A stretch of DNA of 64,000 nt, taken from positions 62,001-126,000 of the forward strand of contig CAWDJF010000002.1 in the NCBI GenBank assembly GCA_963802575.1, read 5' to 3'. The translations under genes and the position numbers were made by a program. The notes under the pieces are model-generated. The model saw only the letters and a program-made list of their open reading frames with translations, did no database searches and was not told where the DNA came from. The DNA comes from DATFTE01 sp963802575 (lineage in GTDB: Bacteria; Acidobacteriota; Terriglobia; Terriglobales; Acidobacteriaceae). The first letter of the stretch is position 1. Each line of letters begins with the position of its first letter. Shown piece after piece: positions 26,179 through 34,940 of the stretch.

Positions 26179-27366
26179 TTACTTCTTCACCGCATGCCCA
26201 ACCGGTTCGTGCTTCACCCCAGCATCGCTCGCCAGCTTGTGCGCTTTGTCGGTCGCTTCCCAGGTGAAATCAGGATCGGTCCGCCCGAAGTGCCCATACG
26301 CCGCCGTCTTGCAATAAATCGGACGCCGCAGATTCAACGAATCAATAATCCCCTTCGGAGTCAGCTTGAAGTGCGAACGAATCAGATCAGGGATGATCGC
26401 GGGATCGACCTTTGCCGTCCCAAACGTCTCGACCAGCACGCTGACCGGATCGGCCACGCCGATCGCATACGCCAACTGCACTTCGCAACGCTCCGCGAGT
26501 CCGGCAGCCACGATGTTCTTAGCGATATGACGCGCCATGTAAGCCGCCGAGCGATCCACCTTCGTCGGATCTTTTCCGCTGAACGCCCCGCCGCCATGAC
26601 GACCCATGCCGCCGTAGGTGTCGACGATGATTTTGCGTCCGGTAAGCCCGGTGTCACCCATGGGTCCGCCAATCACGAAGCGCCCCGTCGGATTAATGTG
26701 ATATTTGGTGTCAGCATCGAGCAAATTGGCGGGAATGGTGGCCTGGATAACATGCTTCAGAATGTCAGCCCGAAGATCATCATTCCCCACAGTCTCAGCA
26801 TGCTGCGTCGAGATGACCACAGCATCCACACGCACCGGCTTTCCCTTTGCATCGTATTCGACAGTAACCTGAGACTTCCCATCCGGCCGCAAATAAGGCA
26901 ACTTTCCGTGCTTGCGAACCTCCGACAATTTCATGGTCAGCTTATGCGCCAGCGAAATCGGCATCGGCATAAGCTCAACCGTCTCATTACAAGCAAACCC
27001 AAACATCATTCCCTGGTCGCCGGCGCCGCCGGTGTCTACGCCCATGGCGATGTCGCCGGATTGCTTGTTGATCGAAGAAATTACCGCGCAGGTGTTGGAG
27101 TCGAATCCGTAGAGCGCGTTGTTGTAGCCGATGGAGGAAATCGTGCCGCGGACCAGGTTCTGGAAGTCGACGTAGGCTTTGGTGGTGATTTCTCCGGCGA
27201 TGACGACGAGGCCGGTGGCGGTCAGGGTCTCGCAGGCGACGCGGCTCGTGGGATCGTCGGTGAGGCAGGCGTCGAGGATTGCGTCGGAAATCTGGTCGGC
27301 AATTTTATCGGGATGGCCTTCGGTGACGGATTCGGACGTAAAAAGATAACGGTTCTTGGAAGACAA
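26179..27366 (-). CDS. metK: S-adenosylmethionine synthetase (methionine adenosyltransferase)
   Basis: 395 residues, full length. Makes SAM from ATP and methionine. Motifs: the N-terminal TSESVTEGHPDKIADQISDA with the catalytic His and metal Asp, the signature GAGDQGMMFGFA, the P-loop-like GGGAFSGKDPTKVDRSAAY, and RPIYCKTAAYGHFGR. The start is TTG 27366, preceded by AAGGAG at good spacing; no ATG fits. First gene of metK - unknown - ahcY. I looked for SAM-type riboswitch features upstream and saw none. Confidence 0.96.
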   Translation of the reverse strand: MSSKNRYLFTSESVTEGHPDKIADQISDAILDACLTDDPTSRVACETLTATGLVVIAGEITTKAYVDFQNLVRGTISSIGYNNALYGFDSNTCAVISSINKQSGDIAMGVDTGGAGDQGMMFGFACNETVELMPMPISLAHKLTMKLSEVRKHGKLPYLRPDGKSQVTVEYDAKGKPVRVDAVVISTQHAETVGNDDLRADILKHVIQATIPANLLDADTKYHINPTGRFVIGGPMGDTGLTGRKIIVDTYGGMGRHGGGAFSGKDPTKVDRSAAYMARHIAKNIVAAGLAERCEVQLAYAIGVADPVSVLVETFGTAKVDPAIIPDLIRSHFKLTPKGIIDSLNLRRPIYCKTAAYGHFGRTDPDFTWEATDKAHKLASDAGVKHEPVGHAVKK

Positions 27367-27710
27367 AGAGCTTCTCCTTCAGGCGGTCTTGGACGTTACG
27401 CTGGCGGGGACAACCCACAACGGCCGCGAAATAAGCGCCCTGATTATCCTTAAAAAGCTACCAGAGAAGGGGGTTAGGCGCAATTGTTTTGGGCCGGGTG
27501 GAAGCTGCGTGGGGCCCAAAAGACTCTATGCGTTGCGGGTGGGGGAGGGGAGGCCTTAAGCGGTTAGATTCGGGGGTCGAAGAGCAATCAGCACTCAGCA
27601 GTCAGCATTCAGCCTATGCGGCATTTAACACTTGGCATTTGCCCCCTTTCTGAGTTCGGTTGGTTCCTTTTTGCTCTTCGGCTACACTAGTTTGGTTTTG
27701 GGGGTGGTCG
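27367..27710. other. spacer between metK and a small zinc-ribbon gene
   Basis: Divergent promoter region. It carries the metK ribosome site, a GC-rich stretch, the repeat TCAGCACTCAGCAGTCAGCA at about 27589-27608 and an ACACTTGGCATTTG word at about 27626. No gene or recognisable riboswitch. Confidence 0.6.
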
Positions 27711-27878
27711 ATGAGTCTTGAGACTGTGGTTGTTTTTTGTTCGAAATGCGGAGCGACCTTCAAGATGTTTCTTGACGAGATGGCGGCGAAAAACGAGAAG
27801 GTCGTGTGTCCGCAGTGTGCTGCGGCGGCGGAGGGTTGTGCGGATCCTGCTGCTCAGCAGACGCCGTCTGTGCAGTGA
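27711..27878 (+). CDS. small zinc-ribbon protein
   Basis: 55 residues. Two Cys pairs, CSKC near residue 10 and CPQC near residue 34, spaced as in a zinc ribbon, with a helix DEMAAKNEKV between and a short Ala/Gln-rich tail. Small FmdB/zinc-ribbon proteins like this are often regulatory or RNA-linked; function here unknown. ATG 27711 follows GGGGGTGG at suitable spacing. It sits alone and divergent from metK. Confidence 0.6.
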   Translation: MSLETVVVFCSKCGATFKMFLDEMAAKNEKVVCPQCAAAAEGCADPAAQQTPSVQ

Positions 27879-28015
27879 GCCGTCGGCACTCAGCCCCCGG
27901 TTCACATTCGGCTCAAATCTTTAGGCGTTTGATGGCGACGAGAAAAGCTTTTGATCGCAAGGGTCGCGAAGTTTGCGCAAAGAACGCAAAGAAAAGCCTT
28001 AATTTTCTCGACTGA

Positions 28016-28867
28016 TCATTGTGGCGGAGTGGCCGGCTTCGCCGGTTGCAGGCCTTCCGGACCGAAAGTCAGGGTTTTGGCTTCACCGTTTTGTCCCTGG
28101 GACGGTAGCTTCGTTCCATTCAAGTAAAAGTCAACGGCGCCAACGTTGCCCGCGCGAATAGTGATCGTGTCTTTCGCGTGGATGGACTTCTCCATGCCGG
28201 CCTCAAGCGTGGCTTCGGTGGCGGGTTCGGCATCCACTTTCATGGAGACCCACGATTCGTCATTGGCTTTCATGGCAACAACGAATTCCCCTGCGCTGGG
28301 TGCAGTGCCCGTCATGGAGGCCTGCGCGGGGGGTGGAGTCTGCGTCGCGGGTTGAGATTCACTCGGCGCTGGTGAAATCTGCGTCTGAGTTGCCGGCGGC
28401 GTGACTGGTTCCGAGGGCTTCGTAACCGGAACGGCCGGAGCGGTGGTGGCTTCGCGGCTCTCTCTTTCTTTTTCGCGGGAATTGAATCCCCAGACTGCAA
28501 ATCCCAGGGCGATCAGCAATAAAGCGACGGCGAGATATCCCCAGGGAATTTGAGCGACGCCGTTTGGCGCTTCTTCGGCGCGAGCTTCGAGAGCGTCGGC
28601 GATTTGTGGCTCGAGATTCCTTGCAGGGGGCACATCTCCAGAGGCGGCTAAATAGTCGGCGATGGTCTGGTCTTCATCGAGTCCGAGATGGCGTGCATAG
28701 GCGCGTACGAAACCTTTATTAAAGATGCCGCCGGGAAGCTGATCGAAGTGTTCGTCTTCGAGAGCGCGCAAAAGGCGCGTGCCAATCTTGGTAGATAGGG
28801 AGATGTCGTCGAGAGTGACGCCCTTCTTCTCGCGTTCGCGCTTAAGTTTCGCGCCGAAGGATTCCAC
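28016..28867 (-). CDS. RodZ-like protein (HTH_25 plus DUF4115)
   Basis: 283 residues from GTG 28867, with GGAG six bases upstream; a longer frame would begin in repeat DNA. Order: N-terminal helix-turn-helix (about 3-72: FGAKLKREREKKGVTLDDIS, GGIFNKGFVRAYARHLGLD), linker, one transmembrane helix (about 108-128, YLAVALLLIALGFAVWGF), a Pro/Thr/Gln-rich periplasmic linker, and a C-terminal beta domain (about 190-275, ESWVSMKVDAEPATEATLEA). RodZ links MreB to the membrane and supports rod shape. The DNA-binding-like domain normally binds MreB. Confidence 0.82.
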   Translation of the reverse strand: MESFGAKLKREREKKGVTLDDISLSTKIGTRLLRALEDEHFDQLPGGIFNKGFVRAYARHLGLDEDQTIADYLAASGDVPPARNLEPQIADALEARAEEAPNGVAQIPWGYLAVALLLIALGFAVWGFNSREKERESREATTAPAVPVTKPSEPVTPPATQTQISPAPSESQPATQTPPPAQASMTGTAPSAGEFVVAMKANDESWVSMKVDAEPATEATLEAGMEKSIHAKDTITIRAGNVGAVDFYLNGTKLPSQGQNGEAKTLTFGPEGLQPAKPATPPQ

Positions 28868-28904
28868 GTTGAGCTCCGGGGGTGGTCGGGGGAATTTTAA
28901 ACCT

Positions 28905-29050
28905 TTTCTGGGCTTTAGGCTCTGGGCTTTAGGCATTGGGCTCCGGGCTTCAGGCGTCGGGCCTCGGAAAGTCAAAGCCTTTAACCGCAGAGGTCGCAGA
29001 GATCGCGGAGAAGAGCCGGAAGCCTGACGCCTGAAGCCCGAAGCCTATTG
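28905..29050. repeat. GGCTTTAGGC / GCCTGAAGCCCG repeat words upstream of rodZ-like gene
   Basis: Degenerate direct repeats TTTAGGCTCTGGGC, TTTAGGCATTGGGCTCCGGG and CTTCAGGCGTCGGG at about 28914-28965, the inverted echo GCCTGACGCCTGAAGCCCGA at about 29021-29040, and a CGCAGAGGTCGCAGAGATCG word between. Non-coding. Confidence 0.7.
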
Positions 29051-29089
29051 CAGGACGTGGCTTTGCGGGTTCGAGGTTACTATCGTTCA

Positions 29090-29119
29090 TTGCCGGTGTT
29101 CTGGAAGGGACCTTATAAT
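29090..29119 (+). promoter_or_regulatory. sigma-70-like promoter of the GAF-GGDEF gene
   Basis: -35 TTGCCG (29090-29095), 18-base spacer, -10 TATAAT (29114-29119), with the start codon 35 bases further on. Confidence 0.55.
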
Positions 29120-29153
29120 TTGAGCACTCCGCCCTTCGTCGAGGACGCCAGAG

Positions 29154-30206
29154 ATGACCAAGGCTACCGGTGCCGAGCGCCGTCGGCAGGACCAAGAAGT
29201 CACTATCTTTCACGATGTGGCTAAGGCCCTGACTTCTTCGTTGGACCTCGACTCGATTCTGCAAACCATCATGGAAAAAATGGCGGAATTCTTCCGTCCC
29301 GATACCTGGTCTTTGCTGATGGTGGATGACCAGCGCGACGAGTTGTATTTTGCGATCGCAGTGGGCAGCGCGGCCGAGGCGTTGAAGAATGTCCGGCTGA
29401 AAGTGGGCGAAGGCATTGCCGGATGGGTGGCGAAAAACGGCGAGCGACTGGTGGTGCCGGATGTGATGAACGACCCGCGGTTCGCCAAGCGCATTGATGA
29501 GATGACCAAGTGGGAGACGCGCTCGATTATCTGCGTGCCACTGCGCTCGAAGCATCGCGTGCTGGGCGTGATCCAGTTGGTGAATGTGGATATGCAAAAC
29601 TTCAGCGAGCGGGAGGAATTCTTCCTGCAATCGCTGTGCGATTACGCGGCCATCGCCATTGAAAATGCACGCTCGGTGGAGAAGATTCAGGAGTTGACGA
29701 TCACCGACGATTGCACCGGCCTCTACAACGCGCGTCATCTTTATAAGACGCTCGAGACCGAGGTTTATCGTTCGGCGCGTTTCGGATACGAGTTCACGGT
29801 GCTGTTTATCGATCTCGATCACTTCAAGCAGGTGAACGACACGCATGGACATTTGATTGGCAGCAAGCTGCTGGCGGAGATTGGGTATCTAATCAAAGCC
29901 CAACTGCGATTGATTGACTACGCGTTCCGGTATGGCGGGGACGAGTTTGTGATCCTGCTGCCGCAGACGGCGAAAGACGCCGCGCTAGTGGTGGCGCGGC
30001 GCCTACGCGACACTTTGCGTACGACCCTTTTCTGCCAGGAAGAGGGATTGAACCTGAACGTAAGAGCCTCGATTGGAGTGGCGACCTATCCACATGACGC
30101 CAAGACGCCGCACGACGTGATTCGCCAGGCCGACGAAATGATGTACCTGGTGAAGAACACGACGCGAGATAACATTGGGATTGCGCAGCGCGGGGTGATG
30201 AAGTAG
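29154..30206 (+). CDS. diguanylate cyclase with GAF sensor domain
   Basis: 350 residues. GAF domain about 20-175 (LTSSLDLDSILQTIMEKMAE, VGEGIAGWVAKNGE, RSIICVPL, VLGVIQLVN), then a GGDEF domain about 180-345. The active site RYGGDEF (259-265) is intact and a product-inhibition I-site RLID lies five residues before it (252-255), so it should make c-di-GMP with feedback. No membrane segment, hence a soluble sensor-cyclase. It is divergent from the RodZ-like gene. The window also has a PilZ protein and a degenerate GGDEF protein. Confidence 0.93.
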   Translation: MTKATGAERRRQDQEVTIFHDVAKALTSSLDLDSILQTIMEKMAEFFRPDTWSLLMVDDQRDELYFAIAVGSAAEALKNVRLKVGEGIAGWVAKNGERLVVPDVMNDPRFAKRIDEMTKWETRSIICVPLRSKHRVLGVIQLVNVDMQNFSEREEFFLQSLCDYAAIAIENARSVEKIQELTITDDCTGLYNARHLYKTLETEVYRSARFGYEFTVLFIDLDHFKQVNDTHGHLIGSKLLAEIGYLIKAQLRLIDYAFRYGGDEFVILLPQTAKDAALVVARRLRDTLRTTLFCQEEGLNLNVRASIGVATYPHDAKTPHDVIRQADEMMYLVKNTTRDNIGIAQRGVMK

Positions 30207-30409
30207 AGGCGCGGGTGGCCGGGGGCTGGTCGCGGGTCTCTTCAGGCTCGCAACAATCGTAAAGCGGTGCTTCAAGGAAACGCATCTCGCCGAGTCTTTC
30301 CGGGTGAATGAGTGAAATCGGGATTTGTAGCCAATTGACAGGTCTGCGCCTCTCTAATATCCAGCCTTTCATTGACTTGCCTCATTCCCAGACCTAAGAT
30401 TTCAGCCCA

Positions 30410-33331
30410 ATGATTGGCGAAACCATCTCGCACTATCGGATCGTTGAGAAGTTGGGTGGTGGCGGGATGGGTGTCGTGTACAAGGCGGAAGACACCGATC
30501 TGGGCCGCTTTGTCGCCCTGAAATTCCTGCCCGACGATGTCGCGCAAAACCCGCAAGCATTGGAACGCTTCCGCCGCGAAGCCCGTGCAGCCTCTGCCCT
30601 CAACCACCCCAACATTTGCACCATTCATGAGATTGGCAAGTGGGGAGACCAGTCGTTTATCGCGATGGAATTTCTGGATGGCATGACTCTGAAACATCGC
30701 ATCGCTGGAAAACCCATCGAGCTCGATGTTCTGCTGAGTCTGGGAATTGAGATTGCCGACGCACTGGAGGCCGCCCACTCCGAGGGAATCATCCACCGCG
30801 ACATCAAGCCGGCCAATATCTTTGTCACCAAGCGTGGGCATGCAAAGATTCTGGATTTCGGATTGGCGAAAATTGCGCCCTCGGCCACTTCTTCCACGCA
30901 GATTGCGGGCGCCGACACCCAAACATCGCCGGCTGAAGAGAACCTGACGAGTCCCGGCGCCGCGTTGGGAACAGTCGCCTATATGTCGCCCGAGCAAGTG
31001 CGCGGTCAGGAGGTTGACCATCGTACAGACCTGTTTTCTTTCGGAGTGGTCTTGTACGAGATGACGACAGGAGCATTGCCTTTTCGCGGCAACACCTCGG
31101 GGGTCATCTTCGACGGAATTCTGAATCGCGCACCAGCGCCTCCCCTGCGCCTCAATCCCGATATCCCGGCTCGCCTGGAAGAACTCATCAGCAAAGCGCT
31201 TGAAAAAAATCCGAAGATACGCTGCCAGAGCGCCTCGGAAATGCGCACCGACCTTGAGCGGGTTAAACGTGACACCGATTCCTCGCGGTATCCGGCGGCT
31301 GTGGCGTCAGAAGATCACGGGACAACCTTACCGCGTGGCGGCTTGAGCAAAGATTCCCGGGCGACAATCGAGCGTCTGTCCGCCGCCAACACGCGACCGA
31401 GCCGCTCAGGTTGGAAAATCGTTGTCCCAGCCTTCTTGCTTCTCGCGGCCGTCATTGGCGGGGGATTCTACTGGCTCTCGCACCGCCCCCCCAAACTCAC
31501 CGAACAGGACATGCTCGTCCTTGCCGACTTTAACAACACAACTGGTGACCCAGTTTTTGACGACACTCTGAAGCAGGCGATTTCGGTGCAACTGGCGCAG
31601 TCTCCTTTTCTGAATGTCTTATCGGATGCCCGGGTCCGCAGTACGCTGAAGTTGATGGCCAAGCCCCCAGATACGAAGCTCACACCTGACGTAGCGCGTG
31701 AACTCTGCCTGCGCGCGGGAGGTATGGGATACATTGCGGGCACGATTGCAAGTCTCGGAAGTCAATATGTGATCGGCATCGATGTCATGAACTGCCGCAC
31801 AGGCGATCCTCTTGCCCAGGAACAAATCACGGCGGCCAACAAAGAACGGGTTTTGAAGGCGCTCGGTGAAGCCTCCGCCAAACTGAGGGGGCAGCTCGGA
31901 GAATCGCTGAGCACGGTGGAAAAATTCGACACTCCGCTCGATCAAGCGACTACTCCCTCCCTCGAAGCCCTGAAGGCATTGTCGGAGGGAAGAAAATCTG
32001 TGCAGGAGAAGGGCAGTTCGGCGGCCATTCCATTCTTCCAGCGCGCCATCGAACTCGATCCCAATTTTGCCGCGGCTTACTCCGCCCTGGGCGTCTCGTA
32101 TTCCAATCTCAGAGAGCCCGGCCTCGCCAGTGAGAATTTGCGAAAGGCTTATGACCTGCGTGACAGGGTGAGCGAAAGAGAGAAGTTTCGCATCACGGCT
32201 ACATATTATCTTCTCGTTACCGGCGAACTAGAGAAGGCAATTCAGAATTATGAACTATGGGCCCAGACTTATCCACGCAGCAGTGAACCGTACGGCAATC
32301 TGGGAGTTGACTACACTTTCCTCGGAGATTACGAGAAAGCGGCAGCGGCAAGTCTCGAGGATCTCCGTCTCAACCCAAGCAGCGCGGCTGCCTACACCAA
32401 TCTGGTAGGTCTGTATTCCGCCTTGAACCGGCTTAACGATGGCCGGGTCAAATATCAGGAAGCCATCGAGCACAAGATCGACAATCCCTTTCTGCACGGC
32501 AATCGTTACGGAGTTGCTTTTCTTGCCGGCGACGCCCCTGAAATGCAGAAACAAATCGATGCGGTCACTGGCAAGCCGGGGGAAGACATCCTCTTTTCGT
32601 TCGCATCTGACACCGAAGCGTTCCATGGGCATCTCACCCAGGCCAGAGAACTCTCTCAGCGGGCGATAGACTCCGCGAAACGGAATGATTCAACCGAGAC
32701 GGCAGCTGCATGGCAAATGAACTCGGCTTTGCGCGAAGCTGAGTTTGGTAATACGGAACAGTCTCGGCATGAAGTCACGTCTGCTCTGGCCATGGCCTCC
32801 AACCGGGATGTCAGTATTCTCGGAGCCTTGGCCCTGGCGCGCATCGGAGATACCGATCGCGCGAAGCGAATGGCAGACGTTTTGGCGAAGCAGTTCCCGC
32901 TGAACACCACTGTGAATCGCTATTGGTTGCCCACCATTTATGCCTCGATCGAGATCAAGCGAGGTAACCCCGCGAAGGCTATTGATCTCCTCCAACCGGC
33001 GGAAACCTCCGAACTAGGCACTCCCTTGCCGCAGTCCGGGGTGGGCGGCTCACTCTATCCTCCGTATGTGCGAGGTGAAGCTTATTTGTCCTGCGGACGT
33101 GGTGACGAAGCTTCCACGGAGTTCCAGAAATTTCTCAATCATCCCGGCGTTACCGTGAATTCCCCTTTGGGTGCACTGGCTCGCCTTCAACTCGCACGGT
33201 CCTATGCGCTTGCTGGGTACTCGGGGAAGGCGCGCAGCAGTTACGAAGATTTTTTTGCCCTTTGGAGAGACGCCGACCCCGCCATCCCCATCCTGAAACA
33301 AGCCAAGGCCGAGTTCGCGAAGCTTCGGTAG
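30410..33331 (+). CDS. Ser/Thr protein kinase fused to TPR domain, membrane-spanning
   Basis: 973 residues. Kinase domain about 9-280: Gly loop GGGGMG (16-21), Lys38, Glu57, HRDIKPAN with Asp131 and Asn136, DFG at 149-151. All catalytic residues are present, so active. A juxtamembrane Ser/Thr-rich stretch is followed by one transmembrane helix (about 345-365, VVPAFLLLAAVIGGGFYWL). The outer part begins with VLADFNNTTGDPVFDDTLKQ, a FlgO/TolB-N-like region, then TPR-like repeats (about 550-960). This layout is very common in Acidobacteriota and is thought to sense envelope cues. Single gene, upstream spacer ~200 bases; no ribosome site clearly seen. Confidence 0.92.
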   Translation: MIGETISHYRIVEKLGGGGMGVVYKAEDTDLGRFVALKFLPDDVAQNPQALERFRREARAASALNHPNICTIHEIGKWGDQSFIAMEFLDGMTLKHRIAGKPIELDVLLSLGIEIADALEAAHSEGIIHRDIKPANIFVTKRGHAKILDFGLAKIAPSATSSTQIAGADTQTSPAEENLTSPGAALGTVAYMSPEQVRGQEVDHRTDLFSFGVVLYEMTTGALPFRGNTSGVIFDGILNRAPAPPLRLNPDIPARLEELISKALEKNPKIRCQSASEMRTDLERVKRDTDSSRYPAAVASEDHGTTLPRGGLSKDSRATIERLSAANTRPSRSGWKIVVPAFLLLAAVIGGGFYWLSHRPPKLTEQDMLVLADFNNTTGDPVFDDTLKQAISVQLAQSPFLNVLSDARVRSTLKLMAKPPDTKLTPDVARELCLRAGGMGYIAGTIASLGSQYVIGIDVMNCRTGDPLAQEQITAANKERVLKALGEASAKLRGQLGESLSTVEKFDTPLDQATTPSLEALKALSEGRKSVQEKGSSAAIPFFQRAIELDPNFAAAYSALGVSYSNLREPGLASENLRKAYDLRDRVSEREKFRITATYYLLVTGELEKAIQNYELWAQTYPRSSEPYGNLGVDYTFLGDYEKAAAASLEDLRLNPSSAAAYTNLVGLYSALNRLNDGRVKYQEAIEHKIDNPFLHGNRYGVAFLAGDAPEMQKQIDAVTGKPGEDILFSFASDTEAFHGHLTQARELSQRAIDSAKRNDSTETAAAWQMNSALREAEFGNTEQSRHEVTSALAMASNRDVSILGALALARIGDTDRAKRMADVLAKQFPLNTTVNRYWLPTIYASIEIKRGNPAKAIDLLQPAETSELGTPLPQSGVGGSLYPPYVRGEAYLSCGRGDEASTEFQKFLNHPGVTVNSPLGALARLQLARSYALAGYSGKARSSYEDFFALWRDADPAIPILKQAKAEFAKLR

Positions 33332-33639
33332 TTTCGGGGCTGGCCCATCCTTTCTGCGGATTAGAAAACCAAGGTTGCTTGGGGTCAATGAGTTCTATAA
33401 AAAGGGATGTCAAGAAAAAAGCTCCGCCTCGACCGGAGGATCGAGATTCTTTCTCGAGATCCAGCCCACTCTTGTTTCATTACTCTGAAGAGGTTTGGCT
33501 TGTTGTCCATTCTCGTAAGCTTTCTCTGCTATGGTGGCAAAGTTCGAGTGTGCAAGACGCGGCAAGCAGAACTATGGCAACCATGGTTCTATCCGAGGCT
33601 CGTGGCCTATCGCTATTTCTGGTTATCCGAGGGGGCATA
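33332..33639. other. spacer after the kinase with a MITE-like fragment
   Basis: GGGGCTGGCCCATCCTTTCT at 33337-33356 matches the left end of the element at 37086 and 39297, so a truncated copy lies here. A 77-codon + strand frame (33407-33640) has no recognisable features and ends at the IS junction; not called. Confidence 0.5.
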
Positions 33640-34933
33640 GCGTGTAATGGGTGACTCGGTGCCGAAGCACACGGGGCCGATCTCATTGACTGATACTCAC
33701 CCTCGAACCAAAGCATCTCCAGAACCCGAGCGCGCACCACCTGAGAAGACCGCAGAGATGGAAAGCCTGTTCCTCAGAGATGCTCAAGCTGCTTGCCGAT
33801 GCAACTGTTGGGATCGAAACTCACTCCTTTCTTCCACATGGTTAAACTGATCGCGGCAATCTTCCGTGCCAGGGTGAGACGCGCCATCGTCGGCCGCATT
33901 CCTCTCTCCACCCGAGCCACATAAAAGTCGCGCAGGGGGCCAGGACGTGTGCTGGCAGAAATGGCAGCACCTTTGAACAGATTCTTCAGATCTTTATTGT
34001 GGTTGTCATTCAGACCGCGCACCGTGATGCGCTCGCGGTTGCGTTGCGGTTTGCCTCGCACATAGCGGTACTCGCCGCTGTCGTGAGTCTCGACGGCGAA
34101 ACCACTGTAGGCCCATAGCTGCCGCTTGGTACGGAAACGGTGCGGTGTCTGCAGCAAGGCCACCAGCAAGGCCGAGCGAATCGGACCGATCGACGGAATC
34201 TGGCGAAGTAACTTCACGGCAGCATGCTTGTGGCTTTCCAGCAGTAGCTCGCGTCGCGCTTCGAGACGCACAGTTTGCAACAGATCCAGTTGCTGGTAGA
34301 GCCGTTCCGCTCGAACCCGAACTCCTGGTTGAGCGAGCTTGGCCAACCATTCTGCGCGCTGACGTGGGGCGTATACCGTCGTACCGCTACAGGGAATGGC
34401 CCAGCTGCGGTAAAGAGCTTTGATCCGATTCATCACCCGGGTGACATCCTGGGTGATGGTCAGATAGCTCCGACCTAACTCCTTTAAGGTGCGTGTTCCG
34501 TGTTCGCCGTGGTAGACCGCCTTAAGTTGGTTGGTGCGCAACAACTCCGCCAGCTTGCGCGCATCGATGCGGTCACTCTTGCTGCCATCCTTCAACAGAG
34601 CGTTTTTCGGGGATCGCAAACCACCAGCTGGCTGACATGGGGTTTCAGCAGATCGTGCAACCAGGCAGCTGAGGTTCCTTCCTCGAAGGTGAGCGACATA
34701 GTCCCCTGCAGTCCTTGGATGAACTCGACGATCGTGGACGCCTTGGTCTCCAGCAGGCATTCCATGATCAGCTTGCCCGAAGCCTCCACCACGGCAACGG
34801 AAATAGTGGCCTGATGAACGTCCATGCCGATATACTTTTCTTGACTCATAAAGGCGCTCCTTTTCGCTAGGTCGGCGATGCGAACAATCTCAACCTATCG
34901 TAAAAGTGGGCGCCTTTTTATATTGCGTGTAAT
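33640..34933. mobile_element. IS110-family insertion element
   Basis: About 1.29 kb holding one minus-strand transposase. The word GCGTGTAAT occurs at 33640-33648 and 34925-34933, and likely marks the two junctions (element plus target/core). No long terminal inverted repeats, as expected for IS110. There are ~120 non-coding bases after the transposase (33649-33773) and ~75 before it (34850-34924); the latter holds an imperfect inverted repeat AAAGGCGC...GGCGCCTTT. Confidence 0.7.
33774..34849 (-). CDS. IS110-family transposase (one frameshift)
   Basis: N-terminal DEDD (RuvC-like) domain starts MSQEKYIGMDVHQATISVAV with the first catalytic Asp, continues to VSQLVVCDPRK, and then shifts frame; KDGSKSDRIDARKLAELL carries on in the next frame. 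Restoring one A to the A5 run (complement 34603-34607) gives an unbroken ~358-residue protein. The C-terminal Transposase_20 region is IPSIGPIRSALLVALLQTPH, then GFAVETHDSG and the terminal helical part with the conserved Ser region. IS110 enzymes are DEDD recombinases guided by a bridge RNA. As written the protein is split, so the element may be inactive or the base may be miscalled. Confidence 0.85.
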
Positions 34934-34940
34934 AGAGAGT

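Noticed and set aside
25556..27560. Possible SAM or SAH riboswitch before ahcY or metK
   Set aside because: I looked for the conserved cores of the known SAM and SAH riboswitch classes and found none; a covariance-model search would settle it.
33407..33640. 77-codon + strand open frame before the IS110-type element
   Set aside because: No domain or convincing start; it ends at the IS junction by chance.
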